From: Alphaproteobacteria bacterium
GTDB lineage: Bacteria; Pseudomonadota; Alphaproteobacteria; Rhizobiales; Hyphomicrobiaceae
NCBI GenBank assembly: GCA_005888525.1
Contig: VBAB01000253.1
Location: 1 to 8,856, forward strand
Reading direction: 5' to 3'
DNA length: 8,856 bases
How positions within the stretch are numbered: position 1 is the first letter of the stretch; each line of letters starts with the position of its first letter. Shown here in pieces: positions 1 through 6,965 of the stretch. The notes under the pieces are model-generated. The model did no database searches and was not told the DNA's origin. It was given only the letters and a program-made list of their open reading frames with translations. The position numbers and the translations under genes were made by a program.

Positions 1-1511
1 AGCCGCAGGCCGGCGCACATGGCTGCATTCTCCGCGAATGCCCGTACGGCGGGCTCGACTTGGCTAGTGTCAGGACGCCAGGGCTTCGGATCAAGCGCGG
101 CCGGTGCCGCACCGGGCTTCAGATCCGGCCCGCGGTTGAAGAATCCCGTCGCGATCTCGTAGGCATAGCCCGCGCGCAAGACGAGAGCATCCTCGTGCGG
201 CCGGCCGGAGATCTGCAGCGACAGCGGCAAGCCGTCCTTCGAGAAGCCGCACAGCAGGGACAGCGCAGGGCCGCCTAGACAGTTGAACGGAGATGTGAAG
301 TTCGGCCGCTGCCAGAAGGCCAGCGGATCGTGCGCGTCGAGCCGCCGCGCCGGTGAGCCGTTCGCGGTCACCAGGAGGTCGAAGCGGCGATACAGCGGCT
401 GCATCTGCTCGATCATGGCGCGGCGCTCGCGGCTTGCGCGCACGTAGTCCTCGGAGGTGAATAGGCAGGCGGCGAGGCTGCGGGCACGGAAGTCTTGCCC
501 GAAGGCACCAGTCCGCGCGATCAGTTCGGGCAGATGCAGCGAGAACAGCTCCGTCTCCGCCATCACTATCTTGACGTCGGAGTAGGTCTGCAGCGGCCGC
601 ATCGTCACGTTCTCGGTGCGGGCCCCGAGCTTGCGCAGGACCTCCAGCGCCTGCTCGAGTGCGGCTGACAGCTCGAGGTTGACGCGCAGATCCTTCTCCC
701 AGAAGTGCCTGACGACGCCGATCCGCAGTCCCTTGACGCCACCCTCGATGTCTTTGGCGAAATCCTCGACCGGCCGCGAGGACGAAGCCGGGTCGGCCGG
801 ATCGTGGCCGGCAATTGCATTCAGTAGCAGGGCGCAATCTTGCGACGTGCGCGCCATGGGCCCGCAATGATCGTAGGAGTAGGAGTTCGGCAACACGCCG
901 GCTCGGCTGACGAGGCCGTAGGTGGGTTTCAGTCCGGCGATACCGCACAGGCCGGCCGGGCCGCGGATCGAGCCGCCGGTGTCGGAGCCGAGGCTCGCCG
1001 GCACCAGGCGGGCAGCGAGTGCAGCGCCCGAGCCTGACGATGAGCCGCCGGTGAAGTGCGCCGTGTTCCAGGGATTGCGCGCCGGCGGCCATGGCAGATC
1101 GAACGACGGTCCGCCGTGCGCGAACTCGTGCGTTGCGAGCTTGCCCATCAGCACGGCGCCGGCGGCTTTCAGGCGGGCGACCGTGGTCGCGTCCTTGTCG
1201 GGGACGCGGTCGATGCAGGTGCGCGAATGGCCAGACGTCAGGATGCCGGCCGTGTCGTAGATATCCTTGAGGGCGAACGGAATACCGTGCATCGGTCCGC
1301 GCAAATTGCCGCGCATGATCTCGGCCTCGGCGGTGCGGGCGGCCGCCATGGCGACGTCCGGCGTGCGCGTGATGAAGGCGTTCAGCTGCGGCTCGAGCGC
1401 CTCGGTGCGCGCCAGCAGGCTCTCGGTGTACTCGACCGGCGACAGTTTGCGGACCGAGATCAGGTGGGCGGCCTCGGCCAACGTCAGGTCATGCAGCTCG
1501 GCAGACGGCAT
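1..1511 (-). CDS. Amidase-signature family amidase (3' end cut by window edge)
   Basis: This gene encodes an amidase-signature (AS) family hydrolase, which cleaves an amide bond with a Ser-cisSer-Lys triad. About 503 residues are visible without a stop, so it is nearly complete; its C-terminus lies beyond base 1. All three catalytic residues can be placed: Lys82 in the FALKD stretch, cis-Ser157 in the GGSSSGSG loop, and nucleophile Ser181 in GSDTGGSIRGPAG. The 24-residue Ser-Ser spacing matches fatty acid amide hydrolase. No signal peptide is seen, so it is probably cytoplasmic. The ATG at 1511 is chosen because GGAG lies 7 bases upstream. The gene is separated from the phosphatase pair upstream by a 336-base gap, so it is probably its own transcription unit. 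The substrate cannot be told. GatA is unlikely because no gatB or gatC is seen nearby, although the left flank is not visible. The family call is firm. Confidence 0.93.
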   Translation of the reverse strand, partial: MPSAELHDLTLAEAAHLISVRKLSPVEYTESLLARTEALEPQLNAFITRTPDVAMAAARTAEAEIMRGNLRGPMHGIPFALKDIYDTAGILTSGHSRTCIDRVPDKDATTVARLKAAGAVLMGKLATHEFAHGGPSFDLPWPPARNPWNTAHFTGGSSSGSGAALAARLVPASLGSDTGGSIRGPAGLCGIAGLKPTYGLVSRAGVLPNSYSYDHCGPMARTSQDCALLLNAIAGHDPADPASSSRPVEDFAKDIEGGVKGLRIGVVRHFWEKDLRVNLELSAALEQALEVLRKLGARTENVTMRPLQTYSDVKIVMAETELFSLHLPELIARTGAFGQDFRARSLAACLFTSEDYVRASRERRAMIEQMQPLYRRFDLLVTANGSPARRLDAHDPLAFWQRPNFTSPFNCLGGPALSLLCGFSKDGLPLSLQISGRPHEDALVLRAGYAYEIATGFFNRGPDLKPGAAPAALDPKPWRPDTSQVEPAVRAFAENAAMCAGLR

Positions 1512-1518
1512 GGCATAA

Positions 1519-1522
1519 CTCC
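1519..1522 (-). promoter_or_regulatory. Shine-Dalgarno site of the amidase gene
   Basis: GGAG on the minus strand, 7 bases before the ATG at 1511. It decides between this ATG and a second ATG at 1516, which is in another frame and too close to the site. Confidence 0.7.
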
Positions 1523-1533
1523 AGAATAAGTGG

Positions 1534-1550
1534 GCCCCCACTCTGGGGGC
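1534..1550 (-). other. Perfect GC hairpin in the amidase leader
   Basis: Arms GCCCCCA and TGGGGGC pair perfectly over 7 bp around a 3-base loop (GAG on the minus strand). The hairpin ends 12 bases before the amidase GGAG site. It is not followed by a T-run on either strand, so it is not an intrinsic terminator. Its position in the probable 5' leader suggests an effect on mRNA stability or ribosome access, which is inference. Confidence 0.5.
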
Positions 1551-1847
1551 AGCGCGACGGCGAGGCAATATTCGAGCGACCCCCGAAGGCCCAAGGGTGA
1601 TCTGCGCGTTCGAGCAGCTGGCTCACGCGCGTCCGACGAATGCTGTCGACCTGGTATACAGAAGCGGATTTGAGGGCAACGGTGCCGCCGCCCAAGCCGA
1701 GCGAACAATGCGCGCAGGACAACGCCCACTGATTGCAACGTCCGACGACAGCGAGGTCGATTTCTAGCGTCACTTCGCCGCCCCCGATTTGACGGGCCTC
1801 GAAACAGACGGCGCGCTCGCTGCGTCGGCTAACGAATAGTTACAGCC

Positions 1848-2713
1848 CTAGCCCTCCGACAGCGGCCGGGGTGGCAGCTTGGTGGTGGACCCGTTGGCGG
1901 CATTCCAGGCGCCGATGTCGTGTGTGATCATCAATGGCGGTTCAACCAGCCGATGCGAAACTGAGCGCCCCTCCAGAACCCATTCGACGTAGCCCGCCCG
2001 GGGCACACGCAATCCCTTCTGCTGCTTCTCGACAATGTTGAAAAACGATGTGGCTGGTGCCCACACAATCTGGATACCCTGATAGTCCATGCGCCTATAG
2101 ACGTGCAGGTGACCGCAGGCGATCACGGCGACTTTATTGCGGATGCATGTCTCGAGCAGGTGCTGGCGGGGTACATGAGGGATGGCCGCAGCAGTGAACC
2201 TGCTATCCTCGGGATCTTCCTCGAACGGCGGCAGGTGCTGGAACAACATCACCGGACGGCCGTTGCGGTCGTGAAGCGATTTTTGCAAGAACTCATCCTG
2301 CGCTTGCTCCTCCACGTGACCGCTGCCGAAGAGCGCCGTATCGATGCCAATCAGGCGCCATTCCCCTAGGTCGCGGCACCATCGGCTCGGCCCATAGTGA
2401 CGCTGCCAGCGGTCCATTCGTTCGGAATTGATCGGCTGCTGCAATCGATGGCGATCCAGGCGGCAGGCAAACGGTCCTTCTCGGACCTCGCGAATGCGAG
2501 ATCGTCCTCATCTTCGGCGCCGTCGAACGACACGTCGCCGCTGTGGACGATGAGGTGCGGCGGATGCTTGCGCATCTCCTCGACGAACACGTTCCAGTTA
2601 TCGACGAAGTAGGCGCGCTTCCGGCTCACATGCGTGTCCGAGACCTGCACGACGCGGATAGCATCGCGATCAGCTCCAGTCTGCATCGGCGATGCAACGG
2701 CGACCGTCGTCAT
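1848..2713 (-). pseudogene. Metallophosphoesterase, broken by a deletion/frameshift that removes the GNHD motif
   Basis: This is a calcineurin-like (MPE) phosphoesterase gene read in two frames. The first frame (2713 to about 2445) carries motif I, Asp26-Thr-His28 in VQVSDTH, and motif II, Asp60 in HSGDVSFDG, and reaches LPAAWIAI (residues 82-89). It then leaves the family sequence and stops at 2366. The second frame is recognisable from about 2444 (QQPINSERMD) to the TAG at 1848 and carries motif IV (MLFQHLPPF) and motif V (CGHLH). In intact relatives, WxAI is followed by PGNHD and roughly a dozen more residues before the QPxN stretch. Here WIAI abuts QQPIN across a frame change, so motif III is absent. 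This looks like a short deletion that is not a multiple of three, or a sequence error of that size. The ATG at 2713 overlaps the stop of the phosphatase upstream (ATGA) and lacks a good ribosome site, so the gene was presumably translated by coupling. Confidence 0.85.
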
Positions 2714-4227
2714 GGCGAGGCCAGGGCAGCGGTCAGATCGCCCATCCGCACTCGCAGGCCAGGCAGCGGTTGGAGACCAAAGCGCACAGTGATGAACTTC
2801 AAGATCGAAGTGGTATCGTAGGTGGTGCTGTCGATGTATCCGCGCTTGGCGAAAGGAGAGATGATCAGCGCCGGTATGCGTGTGGCAGGACCCCAGCGAT
2901 CACCCCAGCCCGGCCCATTCGGTGGCGACACATGATCCCAGAAGCCGCCGTTCTCATCATAGGTGACGACTATCAGCATTCGCGACCACTGCGGGCTGCG
3001 TCGCAGACGTTCCAGGATATCGGCGATATGGGCGTCGCCGCTCAGCAGATCCGTATAAGCGGGATGCTGGTTGAAGCGGCCGACGGGTTTGTAGAACGCC
3101 ACCGCTGGCAGCCGGCCCGCGTCGATATCCCGCAGAAAATCCTCGCCGTCCTTGAGATGGGTCTGGCGATCGGCAGCCCCCGGCGCGAACCGCGCGAAGT
3201 AATTGAACGGCTGATGGTGCGGCTGGAAATTGATCGAGTTGTTCTCGCGGGTGTAGATCACCGCGCGTTTTTCGGCTGGCGGCCTGCGTCCGTCAGCAAG
3301 CGCCGCGCTCCATCCGCCTGCGTACCAGGCCCAGCTGATGCCCTTTGCCGATAGCATGTCGCCAATTGTCTTGTTCGTCTGCGGCGGAAGGGGAAGACCG
3401 AGACGCTCGGTTCCCTTCGTGTCCGCCACGTCCAGCGCTCCATCCTCCGCAGGCGGGATGCCGCTCGGCTGATACGGCGGCTGTGTGGTGTTGACCGAGA
3501 AGCCGTCCGGCGTGACTTGACCCCCAATGCCTCCCGTGTAGGTGCGTACGGCACCGTCGCGCGCGGAGGGAGAGTCGGGCTTCTTTTCCAGCTTCCCGTT
3601 GGCATCTAGACGCGCGCGCATCGCGGGCGGCGCATCTTTGAACACAGGAGTACAGGCGCAGATCAGATATTGATGATTGAGGTAGGAGCCACCGAATGCA
3701 CCCATGAAGAAGTTGTCGGCAAGCGTGAACTCCTTGGCCCACTGCCAGAGCTTCATCTGGCTACCGTCGAAATACCCCATGGTGTAGCCGCCGACGGTCG
3801 ACATGGCGGCAAACATGTCGTTACGCCCGCCGTTGATCTGCTCGATGTTGTGGTAGTAGGCGTGGATGGGGCTGAGGAGTACTTGATCGGCTGACAAACC
3901 GACCGGCGGCACATCGATCCGGAACGGCGCATTGCGAAGCTCGGGGAACCTCGGGTCGGGTTTCCCGTGACTGTCCCAGACGCGCAGATAGGGGAGCACG
4001 GAGCCATCATGGTCACGCTGAGTCCATTGCTGCTCCGTCGCCTTGGCAATCCCGTTAGCGCCAGGGAAGAGCCCATAGAGGTGATCGAAGCTGCGGTTCT
4101 CAGGATAGAGGACTACGATGGTTTCTATCTGGGAGAGGTCTGCAGCAGGAGATTGCGCAGCGTAGAGAACTGCACAAAGGACCGCGACGAATGCGCCGCA
4201 CAAACGCGGCAACGACCGTATTTGCAT
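2710..4227 (-). CDS. Exported acid phosphatase / phospholipase C-family phosphoesterase (AcpA-like)
   Basis: This 505-residue enzyme of the phosphoesterase family (alkaline phosphatase-like fold; phospholipase C and Francisella AcpA-type acid phosphatases) hydrolyses phosphate esters outside the cytoplasm. Residues 1-29 form a signal peptide: basic start, hydrophobic core, then QSPAAD at the likely cleavage site. Visible motifs are Glu43-Asn44 in YPENRSFDHLYG, the candidate active-site Ser181 in GGSYLNHQYL, the His337-His338 pair in QPHHQPF, and the acidic pair Asp424-Glu425 in YDENGGFWDHV. These correspond in kind to the metal and phosphate ligands of AcpA. The ATG at 4227 follows a G-rich site (GGGGG) by 5 bases. 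The stop TGA overlaps the next gene's ATG. It lies 80 bases after mgtC, so it may share that transcript or have its own promoter. Lipid phospholipase activity is possible, but the AcpA-like ENRSFDHLYGLFPGANG start favours phosphatase. Confidence 0.9.
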   Translation of the reverse strand: MQIRSLPRLCGAFVAVLCAVLYAAQSPAADLSQIETIVVLYPENRSFDHLYGLFPGANGIAKATEQQWTQRDHDGSVLPYLRVWDSHGKPDPRFPELRNAPFRIDVPPVGLSADQVLLSPIHAYYHNIEQINGGRNDMFAAMSTVGGYTMGYFDGSQMKLWQWAKEFTLADNFFMGAFGGSYLNHQYLICACTPVFKDAPPAMRARLDANGKLEKKPDSPSARDGAVRTYTGGIGGQVTPDGFSVNTTQPPYQPSGIPPAEDGALDVADTKGTERLGLPLPPQTNKTIGDMLSAKGISWAWYAGGWSAALADGRRPPAEKRAVIYTRENNSINFQPHHQPFNYFARFAPGAADRQTHLKDGEDFLRDIDAGRLPAVAFYKPVGRFNQHPAYTDLLSGDAHIADILERLRRSPQWSRMLIVVTYDENGGFWDHVSPPNGPGWGDRWGPATRIPALIISPFAKRGYIDSTTYDTTSILKFITVRFGLQPLPGLRVRMGDLTAALASP

Positions 4228-4307
4228 AATTTCCCCCAGGTTTGTTTGAAAACGTCGCTAAGGCAAGCAGAGCAGTCGCCACAGCGCAAGCGCCATATGT
4301 CTTTCGC

Positions 4308-5000
4308 TCAGTCGCCCGTTGGTGAGATGCGGAATTCGATCACATCGGGCAGGCCGAGGAGATGTTCAGTGAGGTGTTGCGCATTGGCTCGGTCGCGACT
4401 CCGTATGACCATCCGATATTCGAACAGCTTCCCCTCTCCCACCAGGCGTGTGGAAAGGTTCGCGATGGTGAACCCGTGCGCGCCGATAAGCTCGCGAAGC
4501 TTGTCCTCCCGCATCACGGCGTCCCGTCTGAAGCGCAAGTGGTGATGAGCGTAGAACTCACTGGGCAATCGGCTCTCGATCACGCGGAAAACGCTGAGGA
4601 CCGAGAGTGTCGCGATGGTCCCAAGAATAGCGGGCACCCAAAAACCGATGCCGACGAGAACACCGATCGAGGCTGTCACCCAGATTGATGCAGCAGTGGT
4701 GAGGCCGCGAACGGTGAGGCCCTCCTTGAAAATGACGCCGGCCCCTAGAAAGCCGATGCCCGTCATGATGCCCTGCGCCATCCGGGTCGGATCCGTGCGG
4801 ATGGCATCCTGCGCGACCTGGGTCATCCATTCGTTCTGATAGACAGTGACCAGCATCAGCAGCGATGAGGCGACACACACCAGAGAATGCGTGCGAAATC
4901 CCGCCGGACGGCCGTGGAAGCTCCGCTCCAGGCCGATCAATCCGCCGATCAGGAGCGCACCGACGATGCGCAATGCCATCACGAGGAGCTCGTGGCTCAC
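4308..5000 (-). CDS. mgtC: MgtC/SapB family membrane protein
   Basis: This inner-membrane protein of the MgtC/SapB family is 230 residues long from the chosen start. The N-terminal two-thirds is hydrophobic, with about five membrane segments and the family hallmarks: GLIGLERSFHGRPAGFRTH, MTGIGFLGAGVIFKEG and VRGLTTAASIWVTA. A soluble C-terminal part of about 80 residues fits the ACT-like tail of long MgtC proteins. In Salmonella, MgtC is needed under Mg limitation and in macrophages, and affects ATP synthase and phosphate uptake; a role here is inferred from the family. The open frame extends to a TTG at 5012, but that TTG lies right against GGAGG and would place it inside the coding region. 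The GTG at 5000, 5 bases after GGAGG, is the better start. The gene follows pit by 76 bases in the same direction and is probably co-transcribed. The symbol is by family, not by proven orthology. Confidence 0.88.
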   Translation of the reverse strand: MSHELLVMALRIVGALLIGGLIGLERSFHGRPAGFRTHSLVCVASSLLMLVTVYQNEWMTQVAQDAIRTDPTRMAQGIMTGIGFLGAGVIFKEGLTVRGLTTAASIWVTASIGVLVGIGFWVPAILGTIATLSVLSVFRVIESRLPSEFYAHHHLRFRRDAVMREDKLRELIGAHGFTIANLSTRLVGEGKLFEYRMVIRSRDRANAQHLTEHLLGLPDVIEFRISPTGD

Positions 5001-5004
5001 CGCG

Positions 5005-5010
5005 CCCTCC
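5005..5010 (-). promoter_or_regulatory. Shine-Dalgarno site that sets the mgtC start
   Basis: GGAGGG on the minus strand, ending 4 bases before the GTG at 5000. It argues against the upstream TTG at 5012, which would overlap the site. Confidence 0.65.
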
Positions 5011-5022
5011 AATCAAGCCCGC

Positions 5023-5042
5023 CTCTCGGGTCGCCACGAGAG
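5023..5042 (-). other. Small hairpin between pit and mgtC
   Basis: CTCTCG and CGAGAG form a 6-bp perfect stem around an 8-base loop, 12 bases ahead of the mgtC ribosome site. There is no T-run, so it is not an intrinsic terminator. It could be an mRNA processing or attenuation element, or chance in a GC-rich spacer. Confidence 0.3.
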
Positions 5043-5076
5043 TAGCGCAACGATACTCGCACAACCATGCTCGGCC

Positions 5077-6078
5077 TTAAAGGAACAGGCTGCTGACGCC
5101 ATAAAACAAAGCCGCCACGATGCCCGCCGCCGGCAGCGTTATCACCCACGCGACGACGACGTTGCTGGCAACGTTCCAGCGGACCGCCGAGACCCGGCGC
5201 GCAGCGCCGACACCGACGATTGCGCCAGTGATGGTGTGGGTGGTCGAGACCGGTATGCCAAGCCAGGTCGCCGCAAACAGCGTGAGTGCGCCACCGGTCT
5301 CCGCGCAGAAACCTTGGACGGGGCTCAGGCGTGTGATCTTGGACCCCATCGTCCGCACAATCCTCCAGCCGCCCATCAGGGTTCCGAGCGCCATTGCCGC
5401 CTGACAGCTCAGCACCACCCAGAATGGAACGTAAAACTGCTCTCCGAGCTGTCCCTGCGCATACAAGAGGCCGGCGATGATACCCATCGTCTTCTGCGCG
5501 TCGTTGCCTCCGTGGCCTAACGAATACAGCGACGCGGAGATGAACTGCAGCCGGCGAAAGAGGCTATCGACCGCGTAGGGCGTTCGACGCATGAAAATCC
5601 ACGAGACAGCAAGCACCAAGGCGAGCGCGAGAACAAAGCCAAACGCGGGAGAGAGAACAATCGCCGAGGCCGTCTTTATGACGCCCTGCCACACGATGGC
5701 TTGAAGTCCGGCACCGGCAATTCCAGCGCCCAGCAGACCGCCGATAAGGGCGTGCGAGCTGCTCGATGGAATGCCGGCCCACCACGTGATCACGTTCCAG
5801 ACAATGGCGCCCATCAGCGCAGCGAAGATGACACGCGGCGTGACGATGCTGGGATCGACGATCCCGGTGCCGATGGTTTGCGCCACATGCAGACCGAAGA
5901 ACAGGAAGGCGATGAAGTTGAAGAAACCGGCCCAGAAGACAGCTGCACGCGGAGGCAACACGCGCGTGGAGACGATGGTCGCAATCGAATTGGCTGCGTC
6001 ATGCAGACCGTTCAGGAAATCAAATAGCAGCGCGACGGCGATGAGGCCAAATAGGAGGCCGAGACCAGCTGCGTCCAT
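5077..6078 (-). CDS. pit: PiT-family inorganic phosphate transporter
   Basis: This 333-residue inner-membrane permease of the PiT family (PF01384) imports phosphate, in bacteria usually as a neutral metal-phosphate complex driven by the proton gradient. The two family signatures are present in order: FDFLNGLHDAANSIAT at 19-34 and GHGGNDAQKTMG at 188-199. The two matching re-entrant loops are GIPSSSSHALIGG at 102-114 and GIPVSTTHTITGA at 274-286. The protein is hydrophobic throughout, with about ten membrane segments. The length fits the compact rhizobial type rather than the roughly 500-residue E. coli PitA. The ATG at 6078 follows GGGA by 7 bases. The gene starts 18 bases after the DUF47 gene, the standard partner arrangement, and precedes mgtC. 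Regulation was not readable, as no convincing PHO box was found upstream of the pair. Confidence 0.95.
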   Translation of the reverse strand: MDAAGLGLLFGLIAVALLFDFLNGLHDAANSIATIVSTRVLPPRAAVFWAGFFNFIAFLFFGLHVAQTIGTGIVDPSIVTPRVIFAALMGAIVWNVITWWAGIPSSSSHALIGGLLGAGIAGAGLQAIVWQGVIKTASAIVLSPAFGFVLALALVLAVSWIFMRRTPYAVDSLFRRLQFISASLYSLGHGGNDAQKTMGIIAGLLYAQGQLGEQFYVPFWVVLSCQAAMALGTLMGGWRIVRTMGSKITRLSPVQGFCAETGGALTLFAATWLGIPVSTTHTITGAIVGVGAARRVSAVRWNVASNVVVAWVITLPAAGIVAALFYGVSSLFL

Positions 6079-6096
6079 GTGATCATCCCGGCCTAA

Positions 6097-6741
6097 TCAA
6101 ACGTGCTCGATGACCACAGCCTGGATTTGGTTGGCAACATCGTCGAAGCGGTCCACGCTCTTCTCCAGATGGTCGTAGATCTCGTTGCCGCGCACGAAGT
6201 CCATGGCGCTCCCGTTCTTCGTCCGCTCATAAAGCGCTTTCAGCCCCTGGTCGCAGGTCTCATCAGCGCGTCCCTCGATGCGGCTAACCTGCAGGCAAAT
6301 TTCGTTCAACTGACCGACGTGCTGCCCGATGTTGGCAAGCAAGGGCATCGCCCGTAGCACCAGGGATGCGCACTCGACAATGGCATCCGCCATCAAACGC
6401 ATCTCCGGTTCGAATGTCTTCATCTCGAACAACACGATGGCTTTCGCCGTCTTTTGCATCTGGTCGATGGCATCGTCCATCGCCGTGATCAGATCCTTGA
6501 TGTCGCCGCGGTCGAACGGTGTGATGAAGGTGCTGCGCACGCCGATCAACACGTCTCTGGTTATGGCGTCGGCTTCTTCTTCTTGCCGCATCACTGTCGG
6601 GCAATGGTTGGCCACCTGGTCGCCGCCATCGAGCATGCGCCTGAGCGCTTCGGCCGCGGCGGCGATGGCACGGGCATGCCGTTCAAACAGCGGAAAGAAC
6701 TTATGCTCGCGCGGCAGAAGCCGTTGAAACCAGTCCAGCAT
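6097..6741 (-). CDS. DUF47 / PhoU-like Pit accessory protein
   Basis: This 214-residue cytoplasmic helical protein of the DUF47 (PF01865, PhoU-like) family is encoded directly ahead of pit in many bacteria and is thought to control or assist the Pit transporter. It carries the typical opening MLDWFQRLLPREHKFF, the acidic stretch EEEADAITRDV (54-64), the highly conserved TFITPFDRGDIKDLI (71-85) with MDDAIDQMQKTAKAI (88-102), and the C-terminal EIYDHLEKSVDRFDDVAN (187-204). PhoU-like proteins bind metals with such acidic helices. The open frame runs 11 codons further to a TTG at 6774. I prefer the ATG at 6741 because family members begin MLxWF there; its ribosome site (GGAAA) is only fair, and a GTG at 6753 is a second option. 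The 18-base gap to pit indicates one operon. The family call is firm; the precise mechanism is not established. Confidence 0.92.
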   Translation of the reverse strand: MLDWFQRLLPREHKFFPLFERHARAIAAAAEALRRMLDGGDQVANHCPTVMRQEEEADAITRDVLIGVRSTFITPFDRGDIKDLITAMDDAIDQMQKTAKAIVLFEMKTFEPEMRLMADAIVECASLVLRAMPLLANIGQHVGQLNEICLQVSRIEGRADETCDQGLKALYERTKNGSAMDFVRGNEIYDHLEKSVDRFDDVANQIQAVVIEHV

Positions 6742-6965
6742 CAGGTTTTCCACGGTTGGGCTGACCTCTCCCAAGCTACGCCGCCGGGTCGGCCTTGCCC
6801 AGTCACGAAGCTAGGCGGCATCCGCATTGTTACTTTCGAGGCCTGCCCAGTAAGCCGAGTTGCCGGCGGACGATATTGGTGCCCTCGACCAGTGCCATGG
6901 CGGAAAACGAGTCGAACTCGACCATCAGCGCTCGACAGGGCCCAGCGCCGCAACCCGCGAGCGGC
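6742..6965. other. Spacer between the thioesterase and DUF47 genes
   Basis: These 224 bases hold no gene I can support. The stretch should contain the promoter of the DUF47-pit-mgtC operon, but no clear -35/-10 pair is visible. A CTGTCGA/CTGATGG pair (complement at about 6922-6938) is too poorly matched and wrongly spaced for a PHO box. There is no hairpin with a T-run after the thioesterase stop. Confidence 0.45.

Larger units (their letters stand above)
1512..1847. other. Gene-free stretch between the broken metallophosphoesterase and the amidase
   Basis: These 336 bases hold no gene I can support. A GTG-started open frame (1773 to 1489, minus) encodes about 94 residues. It has no convincing ribosome site, resembles no family I know, and runs into the amidase start in the wrong frame. 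The stretch should hold the amidase promoter, but no clear -35/-10 pair is visible. A GTATAC core at 1654-1659, inside CTGGTATACAG, resembles the centre of some GntR-family operators, but the arms do not pair beyond six bases. A 17-base hairpin sits at 1534-1550. Confidence 0.5.

Noticed and set aside
91..1092. 333-residue minus-strand open frame
   Set aside because: It lies wholly inside the amidase gene in another frame, is arginine-rich and has no family motif. The true amidase frame is open through the left edge and holds the full catalytic triad.
1056..1529. 157-residue plus-strand open frame
   Set aside because: Antisense shadow of the amidase gene in GC-rich DNA; composition is low-complexity Arg/Gly/Ala.
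1651..1661. GntR-type operator around GTATAC
   Set aside because: Only the 6-base core is palindromic and no regulator gene is in view; likely chance.
1489..1773. 94-residue minus-strand frame in the gap, with a Cys-rich start
   Set aside because: It has no good ribosome site and no recognisable family, and it ends inside the amidase gene in the wrong frame. It could be a gene remnant but cannot be supported.
2692..3354. 220-residue plus-strand open frame
   Set aside because: Antisense to the well-supported phosphatase gene, without motifs or a ribosome site.
3967..4545. 192-residue plus-strand open frame
   Set aside because: It spans the opposite strands of the phosphatase start, the spacer and the mgtC end; no family features.
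4846..5520. 224-residue plus-strand open frame
   Set aside because: Antisense to mgtC and pit, both of which carry clear family signatures on the minus strand.
6922..6938. Possible PHO box upstream of the DUF47-pit operon
   Set aside because: The CTGTCGA and CTGATGG half-sites are 10 rather than 11 bases apart and match the CTGTCAT repeat poorly.
6830..6965. Minus-strand tail MVEFDSFSAMALVEG and following residues after the thioesterase stop
   Set aside because: It reads like a coding fragment over about 30 residues, but it has no ribosome site or known family and joins a shadow frame of the thioesterase.
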